Source: Candidatus Limisoma faecipullorum (GTDB taxonomy: Bacteria > Bacteroidota > Bacteroidia > Bacteroidales > Muribaculaceae). From it: a stretch of 55,720 nucleotides of DNA. How positions within the stretch are numbered: the stretch's first letter is position 1; each line of letters starts with the position of its first letter. Shown piece after piece: positions 1 through 8,011 of the stretch. The notes beneath the pieces are model-generated. The model was not told the origin of the DNA. It did no database searches and saw only the letters and a list, made by a program, of their open reading frames with translations. The translations under genes and the position numbers were made by a program. The stretch lies in contig JADIMC010000097.1 in the NCBI GenBank assembly GCA_017694955.1, forward strand, positions 1 through 55,720. The letters are read 5' to 3'.

Positions 1-122
1 AAGCATCCGGACCACACGTAAATCCCTACAAAAAGGTATCAATCACCAGAGTACCAACAAAAATATTTTTCATCAAGAACTGGTTTGAAATACAAATGAC
101 CATCTCCAGTTTTCATTTTTCA

Positions 123-377
123 CTATAATATTTTCGTAGGAATGATACCGCCTTTCCAAACTACACTTTTACCATTCCAATCAAAATGTAATGATTTCTT
201 TTCGTGTAATTGTTTGGCTGAAAAATAAAATTTCTTATGAAAACCAGGATTGCTCTCATGAGTTACAGTTACACACAAATCATCATTTTCGTCACGATTT
301 TTAATATCCACCTTATAGGATGAAGTTTCTTGTCTTGAAGATGGACGAATAACTCTTGCTCTGTTAATAATAGCCAT
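123..377 (-). CDS. Small hypothetical protein, 84 aa
   Basis: I do not recognise this protein. The frame opens upstream at 431, but a TAnnTTTG element (TATATTTG, 408 to 401) lies inside that extension, so the ATG at 377 (MAIINRARVIR) is the likelier start. The product is basic, with no signal peptide or membrane segment. Its C-terminal half (FHFDW-like, WKGGIIPT) suggests a small beta-rich fold, but no family can be named. It lies alone in AT-rich DNA at the window edge, so its downstream neighbour is largely unseen. Gene reality is likely because of the promoter and the compact frame, but not certain. Confidence 0.55.
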   Translation of the reverse strand: MAIINRARVIRPSSRQETSSYKVDIKNRDENDDLCVTVTHESNPGFHKKFYFSAKQLHEKKSLHFDWNGKSVVWKGGIIPTKIL

Positions 378-400
378 AATTTTATGTATTAATAGATACG

Positions 401-408
401 CAAATATA
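401..408 (-). promoter_or_regulatory. Bacteroidota -7 element for the small hypothetical gene
   Basis: TATATTTG on the minus strand matches TAnnTTTG. A TTG trinucleotide sits 20 bases upstream as a possible -33 element. A transcript would start near 394, 17 bases before the ATG at 377. Confidence 0.5.
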
Positions 409-698
409 ACAAAACTTTCACAATAAATCAAGATAGTGAAATTTATACAGTATTGTTATAATAACACTTTATATATTCACAGACAATAAGCTTAATCCAG
501 ACGGTTTTAAGATGCAATAAAATCATTATTACGACACAATAAACCTTGCACAATACAATCTACACCCACCCAAAATAAATATTTAATTAAGACAAAATTA
601 TCACAATCAAAATAGATTTATTCACACATATATTTTAATTATACAACAAATATACGCACATTATTGATGCCATATTACATAATTAATTAAAATTTCCG

Positions 699-706
699 TA
701 AATTTG
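699..706 (+). promoter_or_regulatory. Bacteroidota -7 element upstream of the receiver/PPDK operon
   Basis: TAAATTTG matches TAnnTTTG and lies 20 bases before the ATG at 726, implying a very short leader. No convincing TTTG -33 element is at the right distance. Confidence 0.45.
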
Positions 707-725
707 TCGGGAAAAGCATTCCGTA

Positions 726-3707
726 ATGAACGAAGCGAAACTCAGCCAATTATACCTTCGCGACACCGCGTTCCAAAACCTGATGCAACGGCGCATCCAT
801 AATGTGCTGCTCATAGCGTCGCCCTACGACGCATTTATGATGGAGGAAGACGGCCGCGTGGAGGAACAGCTGTATTTTGAATACACATCGCTCAACCTAA
901 GTTCACCGCCACGCGTGAACCAGGCAAGCAGCTATGCCGAGGCATACGAATGCCTCAGCAATAAGCATTATGACCTTATCATCGCAATGCCAGGAATGGA
1001 CATAGGTGAAACTTTCAGAGAAGCTAAGAATATAAAAGAAAAATATCCGGGCATACCGTTTGTCGTGCTCACCCCATTTTCAAAAGAAGTGTCGCGCAGA
1101 CTGGCCAACGAAGATTTCTCAGGCGTTGACTATGTGTTCAGCTGGCTTGGAAATGTTGATTTGCTCCTTGCCATCATCAAACTGCTCGAAGACAAGATGA
1201 ATGCCGACAATGACGTACTGGAAGTAGGACTGCAAACCATCCTTCTGGTCGAAGACTCCGTAAGGTTCTACTCATCCGTACTTCCCCATATCTACAAATT
1301 CCTGCTGAAGCAGTCGCTGACATTCTCGACCGAAGCGCTCAACGAGCACGAACAGATGCTGCGTATGCGCGGACGTCCAAAAGTGATGCTCGCGAGAACA
1401 TACGAAGAGGCAGAAGCCCTTTACGACAAATATCAGAACAAGATACTGGGCATAATATCAGACATATCCTTCAACCGCGACGGCGAAAAAGACAAAGCGG
1501 CGGGGATACGGCTTGCAAAAGAAATCAAGGAGAAAGATCCCTATGTACCGATAATTCTGGAATCGTCGGAAACGGAAAACGCAGCATTAGCCGACAAATT
1601 AGGAGTCTCATTCATCGACAAGAACTCAAAGAAATTTCCTGTTGACCTGGGCAGCGCAATATACAACAACTTCGGTTTCGGCGCACTGATAATACGCAAT
1701 CCGAAAACCGGAGAAGAAGTGATGCGCATCAACAATCTGAAGGATTTCCAATACAAGATGTTCGACATTCCGGCAGAATCGCTTCTTTACCACGCATCGA
1801 GAAACGACATATCACGATGGCTCTATTCGCGCGCAATTTTCCCGATAGCCGAAATCATACAAGCCCACCGTTTCCGCAACATCGAGGAAGCGCCGGAAGT
1901 GAAGAAACTGTTCTTCAACCTTATCGTGAAATACCGGAAGATGAAGAACCGCGGCGTAGTCGCCATATTCAAAAAAGACCGCTTCGACCACTATTCCAAT
2001 TTCGCGCGTATCGGGCAAGGCTCGCTCGGAGGTAAGGGAAGAGGACTGGCTTTTATCGACTCGATAATAAAAAAATACCCGATATGCGACAACTTCGACG
2101 GAGCCACACTTTCCATCCCACGGACGATTGTGCTATGTACCGACATCTTCGACGAGTTTATGGAAGAGAATAACCTCTACCCTACAGCACTGTCGGACAT
2201 CCCTGACGAACAGATACTCAACGTATTTCTCGAAGCCAATCTGCCAAGATATCTGAAAGAAGATTTCTTTGCATTGTTTGAGGTTGTTGACAAGCCGTTG
2301 GCCATACGCAGCTCCAGCCTTCTGGAAGACTCCCATTATCAACCGTTCGCAGGGATATATTCCACATATATGATTCCACGTCTCGACGACAAGTACGAAA
2401 TGATGCGCCTGTTGTGCGATGCCATAAAAAGCGTCTATGCTTCCGTGTTCTTTGCCGACAGCAAGGCATATATGACTGCCACCAGCAATCTTATCGACCA
2501 AGAAAAAATGGCGATAATCATACAAGAAGTAGTAGGCGACGAACACGACGGATACTATTATCCTTCATTCTCAGGAGTAGGACGGTCACTCAACTACTAC
2601 CCAATCAATGATGAGAAACCGGAAGACGGAGTAGCAGAGATAGCAGTAGGCTTAGGTAAATATATCGTTGACGGCGGACTGGCATTACGATTCTCGCCAC
2701 GCCATCCCGACAAAGTGCTACAAACCAGCACCCTCGATCTTGCGCTACGTGACACACAGACACAGTTCTACGCATTAGACATGAACGATGTGGACAGCAA
2801 GTTCAGCACTGATGACGGTGACAACATAAAGCATATCAAGATACAGGATGCCGCAAAAAGCGGGGCATTGAAATATATGATATCCACTTATGACCCACAG
2901 GACCAGATAATAAGAGACAGCGACTATGGGACAGGCAGAAAGGTGGTTACATTTGCAAATGTCTTGCATCACAAAGTATTTCCACTTGCTGAAATCATAG
3001 ATTTCATGCTGTCGGAAGGAGAAAGGGAAATGCGCCGTCCTGTAGAAATAGAATTTGCCGGCAACATCAACATTAACGGAGAAAACAAAGGTTCCGTATA
3101 TTGGCTGCAAATACGCCCTATTGTTGACCGTAAAGAAATGCTCGATGAAAGGATAATGCAAACCGACAATAAAGACCTTATCCTCAAAAGCAATACAGCA
3201 CTGGGACACGGCACGATGGACAATGTCAAGGACGTGGTATATATAAAGACAAAAAACTTCTCATCGGCCAACAATCCACAAATAGCAAAAGAAATAGAGA
3301 AAATCAACCGCACATTCTCCGACAAGGAAGAAGGCTACATACTGATTGGTCCAGGACGATGGGGCTCCAGCGACCCGGCACTCGGCATTCCGGTAAAATG
3401 GCCGCACATATCCTCCGCCCGTCTGATAGCCGAGGCTTCTCTGCCAAACTACAGAATAGAGCCAAGCCAAGGCACACATTTCTTCCAGAACCTGACATCA
3501 TTCGGCGTAGGATATTTCACAATCGACCCACGCAGCAATGACTCCGTTTACGACATCGACTATCTCGATAGTCTCCAGGCCGCATACGAATCGGAATTTG
3601 TCAGAATCGTGCATTTTGAATCTCCGCTGACAATCAGCATCAACGGACGTACCGGATTAGGGCTTGTAGTAAAGCCAATTGTTGAACATAATATTCCCAA
3701 GATATGA
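726..3707 (+). CDS. Double receiver-domain / PPDK N-terminal (PEP synthase-like) protein
   Basis: 993 aa, cytoplasmic. Residues about 25-155 look like a degenerate receiver fold (VLLIASPYD, DLIIAMPGMD, PFVVLTPF). Residues about 170-312 form a second receiver with the key residues present: acidic pair E176-D177 (ILLVEDS), candidate phospho-acceptor D246 (IISDIS), S280/S281 and K299 (FIDKN). From about 430 it resembles the ATP-grasp, N-terminal domain of pyruvate phosphate dikinase and PEP synthase (GSLGGKGRGL at 432-441, AIRSSSLLEDS at 526-536, and WLQIRPIV further on). A conserved-looking C-terminal part follows (GPGRWGSSDP near 875). There is no swivelling phosphohistidine domain and no PEP-binding TIM barrel, so annotation as PEP synthase would be misleading. 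It overlaps the next gene by 4 bases (ATGA). A phosphorylation-controlled nucleotide-binding or phosphotransfer role is inference. Confidence 0.85.
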   Translation: MNEAKLSQLYLRDTAFQNLMQRRIHNVLLIASPYDAFMMEEDGRVEEQLYFEYTSLNLSSPPRVNQASSYAEAYECLSNKHYDLIIAMPGMDIGETFREAKNIKEKYPGIPFVVLTPFSKEVSRRLANEDFSGVDYVFSWLGNVDLLLAIIKLLEDKMNADNDVLEVGLQTILLVEDSVRFYSSVLPHIYKFLLKQSLTFSTEALNEHEQMLRMRGRPKVMLARTYEEAEALYDKYQNKILGIISDISFNRDGEKDKAAGIRLAKEIKEKDPYVPIILESSETENAALADKLGVSFIDKNSKKFPVDLGSAIYNNFGFGALIIRNPKTGEEVMRINNLKDFQYKMFDIPAESLLYHASRNDISRWLYSRAIFPIAEIIQAHRFRNIEEAPEVKKLFFNLIVKYRKMKNRGVVAIFKKDRFDHYSNFARIGQGSLGGKGRGLAFIDSIIKKYPICDNFDGATLSIPRTIVLCTDIFDEFMEENNLYPTALSDIPDEQILNVFLEANLPRYLKEDFFALFEVVDKPLAIRSSSLLEDSHYQPFAGIYSTYMIPRLDDKYEMMRLLCDAIKSVYASVFFADSKAYMTATSNLIDQEKMAIIIQEVVGDEHDGYYYPSFSGVGRSLNYYPINDEKPEDGVAEIAVGLGKYIVDGGLALRFSPRHPDKVLQTSTLDLALRDTQTQFYALDMNDVDSKFSTDDGDNIKHIKIQDAAKSGALKYMISTYDPQDQIIRDSDYGTGRKVVTFANVLHHKVFPLAEIIDFMLSEGEREMRRPVEIEFAGNININGENKGSVYWLQIRPIVDRKEMLDERIMQTDNKDLILKSNTALGHGTMDNVKDVVYIKTKNFSSANNPQIAKEIEKINRTFSDKEEGYILIGPGRWGSSDPALGIPVKWPHISSARLIAEASLPNYRIEPSQGTHFFQNLTSFGVGYFTIDPRSNDSVYDIDYLDSLQAAYESEFVRIVHFESPLTISINGRTGLGLVVKPIVEHNIPKI

Positions 3708-5335
3708 GCGCATTCAGTTTCTTAAAAAACGTATTCGGCTTTTCGGAAGAAAAATACAATTCCGAAAAAGAGCAAAATGAACACAACGCACCATACATAA
3801 ACCCGTTCAAAAAAGAGCCGGAACCTCAAAAAGAAAAAACAGCAGAAACGGCAGTTATAGAAGAAAAACAAACGGAAGTATCCATTGACAAGCTGCTTGA
3901 CGAAAGCATTATGTCAAAAATCCTTGACGTGCTCAATTCCGGTCTGCCGGATCACATAAAAAAATTCATCGATCTCGATGCGGAAAAACAATATGTGCGC
4001 CAATCGTTCGGAAAGGCGTTTGAAGAATATACAGAAAAAGTAAAGAAAGAAATCGAATCAGCCACAAAAAGCCAATGGCAAGCCGACAGGATAAATCTTG
4101 AACAACAATCAATCTCTCTTGGGAATCAACTATCGGAATCAAAAAGCAAGAACGAAGAGCTGCGCAACCGCATTTCCCAACTCGACAGGCAAAAAGCATC
4201 ATTGAAAGAGCAATTAGAACAAGCCGAGAACAAAGCAGCGACAGCCGAAGCCGAGCGCGAGCAATATCAATTGGAATGCAAAAGCTTGATGAACAAGCTA
4301 AAAGTTTCTTCCATCAATGAAAATGCTCTCAACACGGCAAAAGAGGAAAATGAAACTCTTCAAAAAGAGAACAATGAGCTTAAAGCTGAATTGCTGAGAA
4401 TCAAGAGCCTGTCGCTATCTGAAAAAGAGAATTCTACTAAAGAGACGGAAGAACGCATTGCGGCATTACAAAAAGAATTGGAACAAAAAAATACGGAAAT
4501 TGCCAATCTATCAGAAAAAGTGGCAAACACCGAATCTGAAGAGAAACACGGCAAACATCAAGAAATAATTGCGAAACTACAAGATGATATAAAAATAATG
4601 ACCGACGAGATTTACTCTCTCAAAGAGCAACGCAACGAAGCGAAAGAAGCAGTCGAGTCATACCAGGATGAATTATCGTGTATGCAAAAAGAATGCGAAG
4701 TAAAAGACGCAGACATCAACAACCTGCAATCAACCATATCCGGACTTGAAGAGAAATTGGAATCATTAGCGAAAGAGAGAGCCGATAAGAAAGAAACAGA
4801 TTTAATAATTGAAGAATCCAATAAGAAAATAAACGAACTGCAATCATTAAACAATCAGCTAATTGAAGACAAGAAAAAAATCCAGCACGAGATAGCAGAC
4901 AAACAGCGTGAAAATGAATCACTAAAATCCCGGATGGCGGATTTAAGCAGCTATTCGGAGCAATTGAAAGCCAACATCGAAAACGCAAAGGAGACACAAC
5001 AGCTCAATGAAGAAAAATTGCGTCAGGAAATAAAATTGCTGAATGACAAAATCGACAAACTGAACAAAAAAAATCAAAAAAGCAAAGACAACACTCTGCT
5101 GCTGTTCGCCGATTCAGAAAATTCTTACGATGGGAAATCTACAAAAGACGAGAATAAGAGAAACGAACGGCGAACGGTATCTGCCATCGATTATTCATCC
5201 GACTATTCGGATTGGCTGATGCCAACTCCTCCATCGGAAGAGATTCCCATCAACGATGAGAAAGAAACGGAAGAGCCTGCACCCGCTTCAAATGGAGACA
5301 AGCACAATTCACCAGAACAAATGAGACTGTTCTGA
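3704..5335 (+). CDS. Long coiled-coil protein with C-terminal QMRLF
   Basis: 543 aa, highly charged, cytoplasmic (no signal peptide or membrane segment). The N-terminal 40 residues are polar with FSFLKNVFGF at the start. A short globular helical part (about 55-115) precedes a coiled coil of roughly 350 residues (about 120-455, rich in E, K, Q, L heptads). A low-complexity tail ends in EQMRLF. This last pentapeptide fits the QLxLF type of sliding-clamp-binding motif, but such short motifs arise by chance. It is translationally coupled to the upstream receiver/PPDK protein (ATGA overlap), so the two probably work together; the function is unknown. Confidence 0.8.
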   Translation: MSAFSFLKNVFGFSEEKYNSEKEQNEHNAPYINPFKKEPEPQKEKTAETAVIEEKQTEVSIDKLLDESIMSKILDVLNSGLPDHIKKFIDLDAEKQYVRQSFGKAFEEYTEKVKKEIESATKSQWQADRINLEQQSISLGNQLSESKSKNEELRNRISQLDRQKASLKEQLEQAENKAATAEAEREQYQLECKSLMNKLKVSSINENALNTAKEENETLQKENNELKAELLRIKSLSLSEKENSTKETEERIAALQKELEQKNTEIANLSEKVANTESEEKHGKHQEIIAKLQDDIKIMTDEIYSLKEQRNEAKEAVESYQDELSCMQKECEVKDADINNLQSTISGLEEKLESLAKERADKKETDLIIEESNKKINELQSLNNQLIEDKKKIQHEIADKQRENESLKSRMADLSSYSEQLKANIENAKETQQLNEEKLRQEIKLLNDKIDKLNKKNQKSKDNTLLLFADSENSYDGKSTKDENKRNERRTVSAIDYSSDYSDWLMPTPPSEEIPINDEKETEEPAPASNGDKHNSPEQMRLF

Positions 5336-5339
5336 TTGA

Positions 5340-5717
5340 ATGAGATATCTCTGCATAACATTAGGCACAATCTTCGTGATTTTAGGTGCAATAGGACTTC
5401 TTATCCCCTTATTGCCTACCACTCCGTTCTTACTACTTGCCGCGGCATTATACATAAGAAGTTCCGAAAAGCTCTACCTATGGCTAATCAACCAACGGAT
5501 GTTAGGCCCCTACATCAGAATATTTATGGAAACAAAAGCCATACCACTACGCGGCAAAATTGTTTCCACGACAATGATGTGGTGCGCTATGGGATACTGC
5601 ATAATCATCGTGCAACCATTATGGTTAAAAATCACGATAGCCATAACAGCAATAGGCGTGACAGCCTATATTCTCTCATTCAAGACACTAAAAAGCAACA
5701 AAAATCAGAACGGATAG
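5340..5717 (+). CDS. DUF454 (YbaN-like) inner-membrane protein
   Basis: 125 aa, usual length for the family. It starts 4 bases after the coiled-coil gene. Sequence features typical of DUF454: an N-terminal hydrophobic hairpin with GAIGLLIPLLPTTPFLLLAA, then FRSSEKLY-like RSSEKLYLWL, a polar loop with RMLGPYIR, and two further hydrophobic segments (MMWCAMGYCIIIV and IAITAIGVTAYIL). No biochemical function is established for the family. Its 3' end overlaps the convergent tamL gene by 13 bases, so the two transcripts must run into each other. Confidence 0.85.
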   Translation: MRYLCITLGTIFVILGAIGLLIPLLPTTPFLLLAAALYIRSSEKLYLWLINQRMLGPYIRIFMETKAIPLRGKIVSTTMMWCAMGYCIIIVQPLWLKITIAITAIGVTAYILSFKTLKSNKNQNG

Positions 5718-8011
5718 CCTATTGCGAGATTGAATGCAAAACTGTCCTTAAACTTAAGATTATAATATCCCGACCTGCCAGTATCATACGGCAAATGCAA
5801 TCCTATCCCCAAATCACCCCTCACAACTATCATACCCATATCGAAACGCAATCCCAGCCCCGTACCTAAAGCCATGTCCTTAAAAAAGCCTGAGCCGGTA
5901 AGCTTTCCTCCTGGACGGGCAGGGTCATCTTTAAGCAACCATATATTACCTGCATCCACAAATAAAGCACCCTTAAGCATCCCTGCTATCGGGAACCGGT
6001 ATTCCAGATTCATTTCAAAACGGAATGTTCCGGTCTGGTCATAATACCCATCACCAAGCCCTTCATCAGAATGATAGCTACCCGGACCTATAGATCGGAC
6101 GGCAAATGCTCTCAACGAATTTGCTCCTCCGATATAGAACTGCTCCGTATAAGGCACTTCCGAAGAATTGCCATAAGCATGCGCGGCTCCCGTATATACT
6201 CTTCCTACAATCTTATGGTCACCATATATCTTATGCGAATATACCAGTTGCAAAGTCCCCTTGATGAATTGCGAGAAAGGTGTTCCGAACAATGTCTTCT
6301 GCCCGTCAGCACCGGCCAGTCCCCATATCCCGGAAAACAAATTGCCACCGTCAACAACCGATGCCTGCAACGTAATATGCCGCCTGTTGTGACGGAAACC
6401 ACGGTCATAAGTATATGTGTAACTCAATTTTGGAATGAACTGGTCCTGAAAGCTCTGTGCTATTGCATAATTTTCCTGCATCGTGGCATCGAATTCAGGA
6501 GTAGTATTCAACAACTTATTATATTTCAGTTCAAACAGCGTAACCTGATTTTTCGAGAAACGTGATGACATCCAATCATAATTTATCCCCAAATTGAATT
6601 GCACCATACGAAAAAAATGCGGACGGTTCATAACATCTCCGCCGAGCGTAAACCGTGTCCAACTCTGTTCCCGGCGTATGGCTCTCATAAATTTCGGTGC
6701 AAGAAGCCGTGGAAAAGCAAGTTCCATATCCAATCCCACTTCATATGAACTGAATTTCGAACGCCGCTCTCCATTATCAATTTTGCCAATCTGCCATTCA
6801 TACGACCCGTTCAATTTCAAAGAAAGCCGCTCAGCCCCGCCAAAGATATTACGATTTGTGACACCAAACGACATTCCCGGTCCTAAGTAACTATTGGATT
6901 TAGAAGTCAGATTCACTTCAAACTGAGTTTCCAAAGGCGTATCAAAGCGGCACAAAATGTTGATGTCCAAAGAATCAGTCCTGACAGAATCAAGAGGCGT
7001 GACTCTCAAGGATATCGTATTAAACACCCCCAGTCTCGACAAATACGACTGAGTAGTGCTCAGTGAGCGCACCTTCATTACTTGCCCCTTGCGCATCGTA
7101 ATACAGGATGGTATCAACCCTTCACGCAGCTTCGAAGGCTTCATTTGCACAATCATACCTTTTTCTGTGAAAATAGTATCTGCGTATCCGCCACCTTCAT
7201 AACGAAGGACATAGGTTATTACATTACCTACTACATATTTCCGCAAAGCTTTTTCAGACACATTATCACTATATACCAATTTCAGGGCAATGCCGTTTTT
7301 AGCCACCGTGGAATCAGCCTTGAACATAAGATATTCCGGACGGAAAAAGTAATATCCTCTGTTACGAAGACGGTCAGCAAGTTTATTACGCACATCCGCA
7401 AGCGAATCATTACAGAAAATCTCTCCAACCTTCAAATAGCTGTCACGCCTTACAATCCTGTTAATCAGTATGGAAAGCTCTGTTGTGTCGTCAAGCAGAA
7501 TTATATCACTTATTCTTTTGGGAACAGGAAGATTAACAGTATAATTAACCCTTGCCTTTTTAGGATTGCGCTTATCATAGAGCAGCTCATAAGTGGATGT
7601 AGCTCCAAAGAATCCATTTTTAGCAAGCATATCCTCCATCATCTTGACTCGCAAATCAGGACGAACGTCAGAAATAAGCACCGGCTGCTCTACAAATTTA
7701 CGATAAATCCAGCCTTTAATACCTTTTGAATCCTCCGGCCAATGATTATACAACCACAACCCCAATGGAAATGGATGACGTATATATGGAGAATACAAAG
7801 AATTGTTAGGCTTCACATTGATTGTTGACTTGATATTGTCACTGACACCATCAGGAATCTCTATAGAGTCCGGTGCGTTAACCCGCAGCTTCTTCACCCC
7901 CGTGTAAAGCACCTCCCCCTCGCCAAGACGGGAAGTGGTGGAACATGCTGCGGCAACAAAAGCCAAGCATAGCACTGACATATATTTAATCAATCTGCTG
8001 CTCATCTTCAT
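5705..8011 (-). CDS. tamL: TamL-type outer-membrane Omp85 lipoprotein (TamA/BamA superfamily)
   Basis: 768 aa. The N-terminus is a lipoprotein signal with a lipobox ending in Cys23 (VAAACSTT), then POTRA-like segments (about 35-370) and a C-terminal 16-strand barrel. The barrel carries the Omp85 signature GGANSLRAFAVRSIGPGSY and ends with an aromatic terminal strand (AIGYPF). A lipidated TamA homologue encoded next to tamB is what is called TamL in Bacteroidota. Its start overlaps the end of tamB by 26 bases, consistent with translational coupling (alternative ATG at 8005). It probably acts with TamB in inserting or assembling outer-membrane components. A second paralogue lies at 13352-15697. 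Confidence 0.9.
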   Translation of the reverse strand: MKMSSRLIKYMSVLCLAFVAAACSTTSRLGEGEVLYTGVKKLRVNAPDSIEIPDGVSDNIKSTINVKPNNSLYSPYIRHPFPLGLWLYNHWPEDSKGIKGWIYRKFVEQPVLISDVRPDLRVKMMEDMLAKNGFFGATSTYELLYDKRNPKKARVNYTVNLPVPKRISDIILLDDTTELSILINRIVRRDSYLKVGEIFCNDSLADVRNKLADRLRNRGYYFFRPEYLMFKADSTVAKNGIALKLVYSDNVSEKALRKYVVGNVITYVLRYEGGGYADTIFTEKGMIVQMKPSKLREGLIPSCITMRKGQVMKVRSLSTTQSYLSRLGVFNTISLRVTPLDSVRTDSLDINILCRFDTPLETQFEVNLTSKSNSYLGPGMSFGVTNRNIFGGAERLSLKLNGSYEWQIGKIDNGERRSKFSSYEVGLDMELAFPRLLAPKFMRAIRREQSWTRFTLGGDVMNRPHFFRMVQFNLGINYDWMSSRFSKNQVTLFELKYNKLLNTTPEFDATMQENYAIAQSFQDQFIPKLSYTYTYDRGFRHNRRHITLQASVVDGGNLFSGIWGLAGADGQKTLFGTPFSQFIKGTLQLVYSHKIYGDHKIVGRVYTGAAHAYGNSSEVPYTEQFYIGGANSLRAFAVRSIGPGSYHSDEGLGDGYYDQTGTFRFEMNLEYRFPIAGMLKGALFVDAGNIWLLKDDPARPGGKLTGSGFFKDMALGTGLGLRFDMGMIVVRGDLGIGLHLPYDTGRSGYYNLKFKDSFAFNLAIGYPF

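Larger units (their letters stand above)
378..725. other. AT-rich divergent intergenic region
   Basis: This 348-base gap separates the minus-strand small gene from the plus-strand receiver/PPDK gene. It is markedly AT-rich compared with the genes. It holds one TAnnTTTG element for each direction (401-408 and 699-706). I see no ORF of note, no RNA gene and no strong hairpin. Confidence 0.6.

Noticed and set aside
39-116. 25-codon minus-strand frame downstream of the small hypothetical gene
   Set aside because: Too short and without independent support.
726-3707. Naming this gene phosphoenolpyruvate synthase
   Set aside because: The phosphohistidine and PEP-binding domains are missing and two receiver folds are present.
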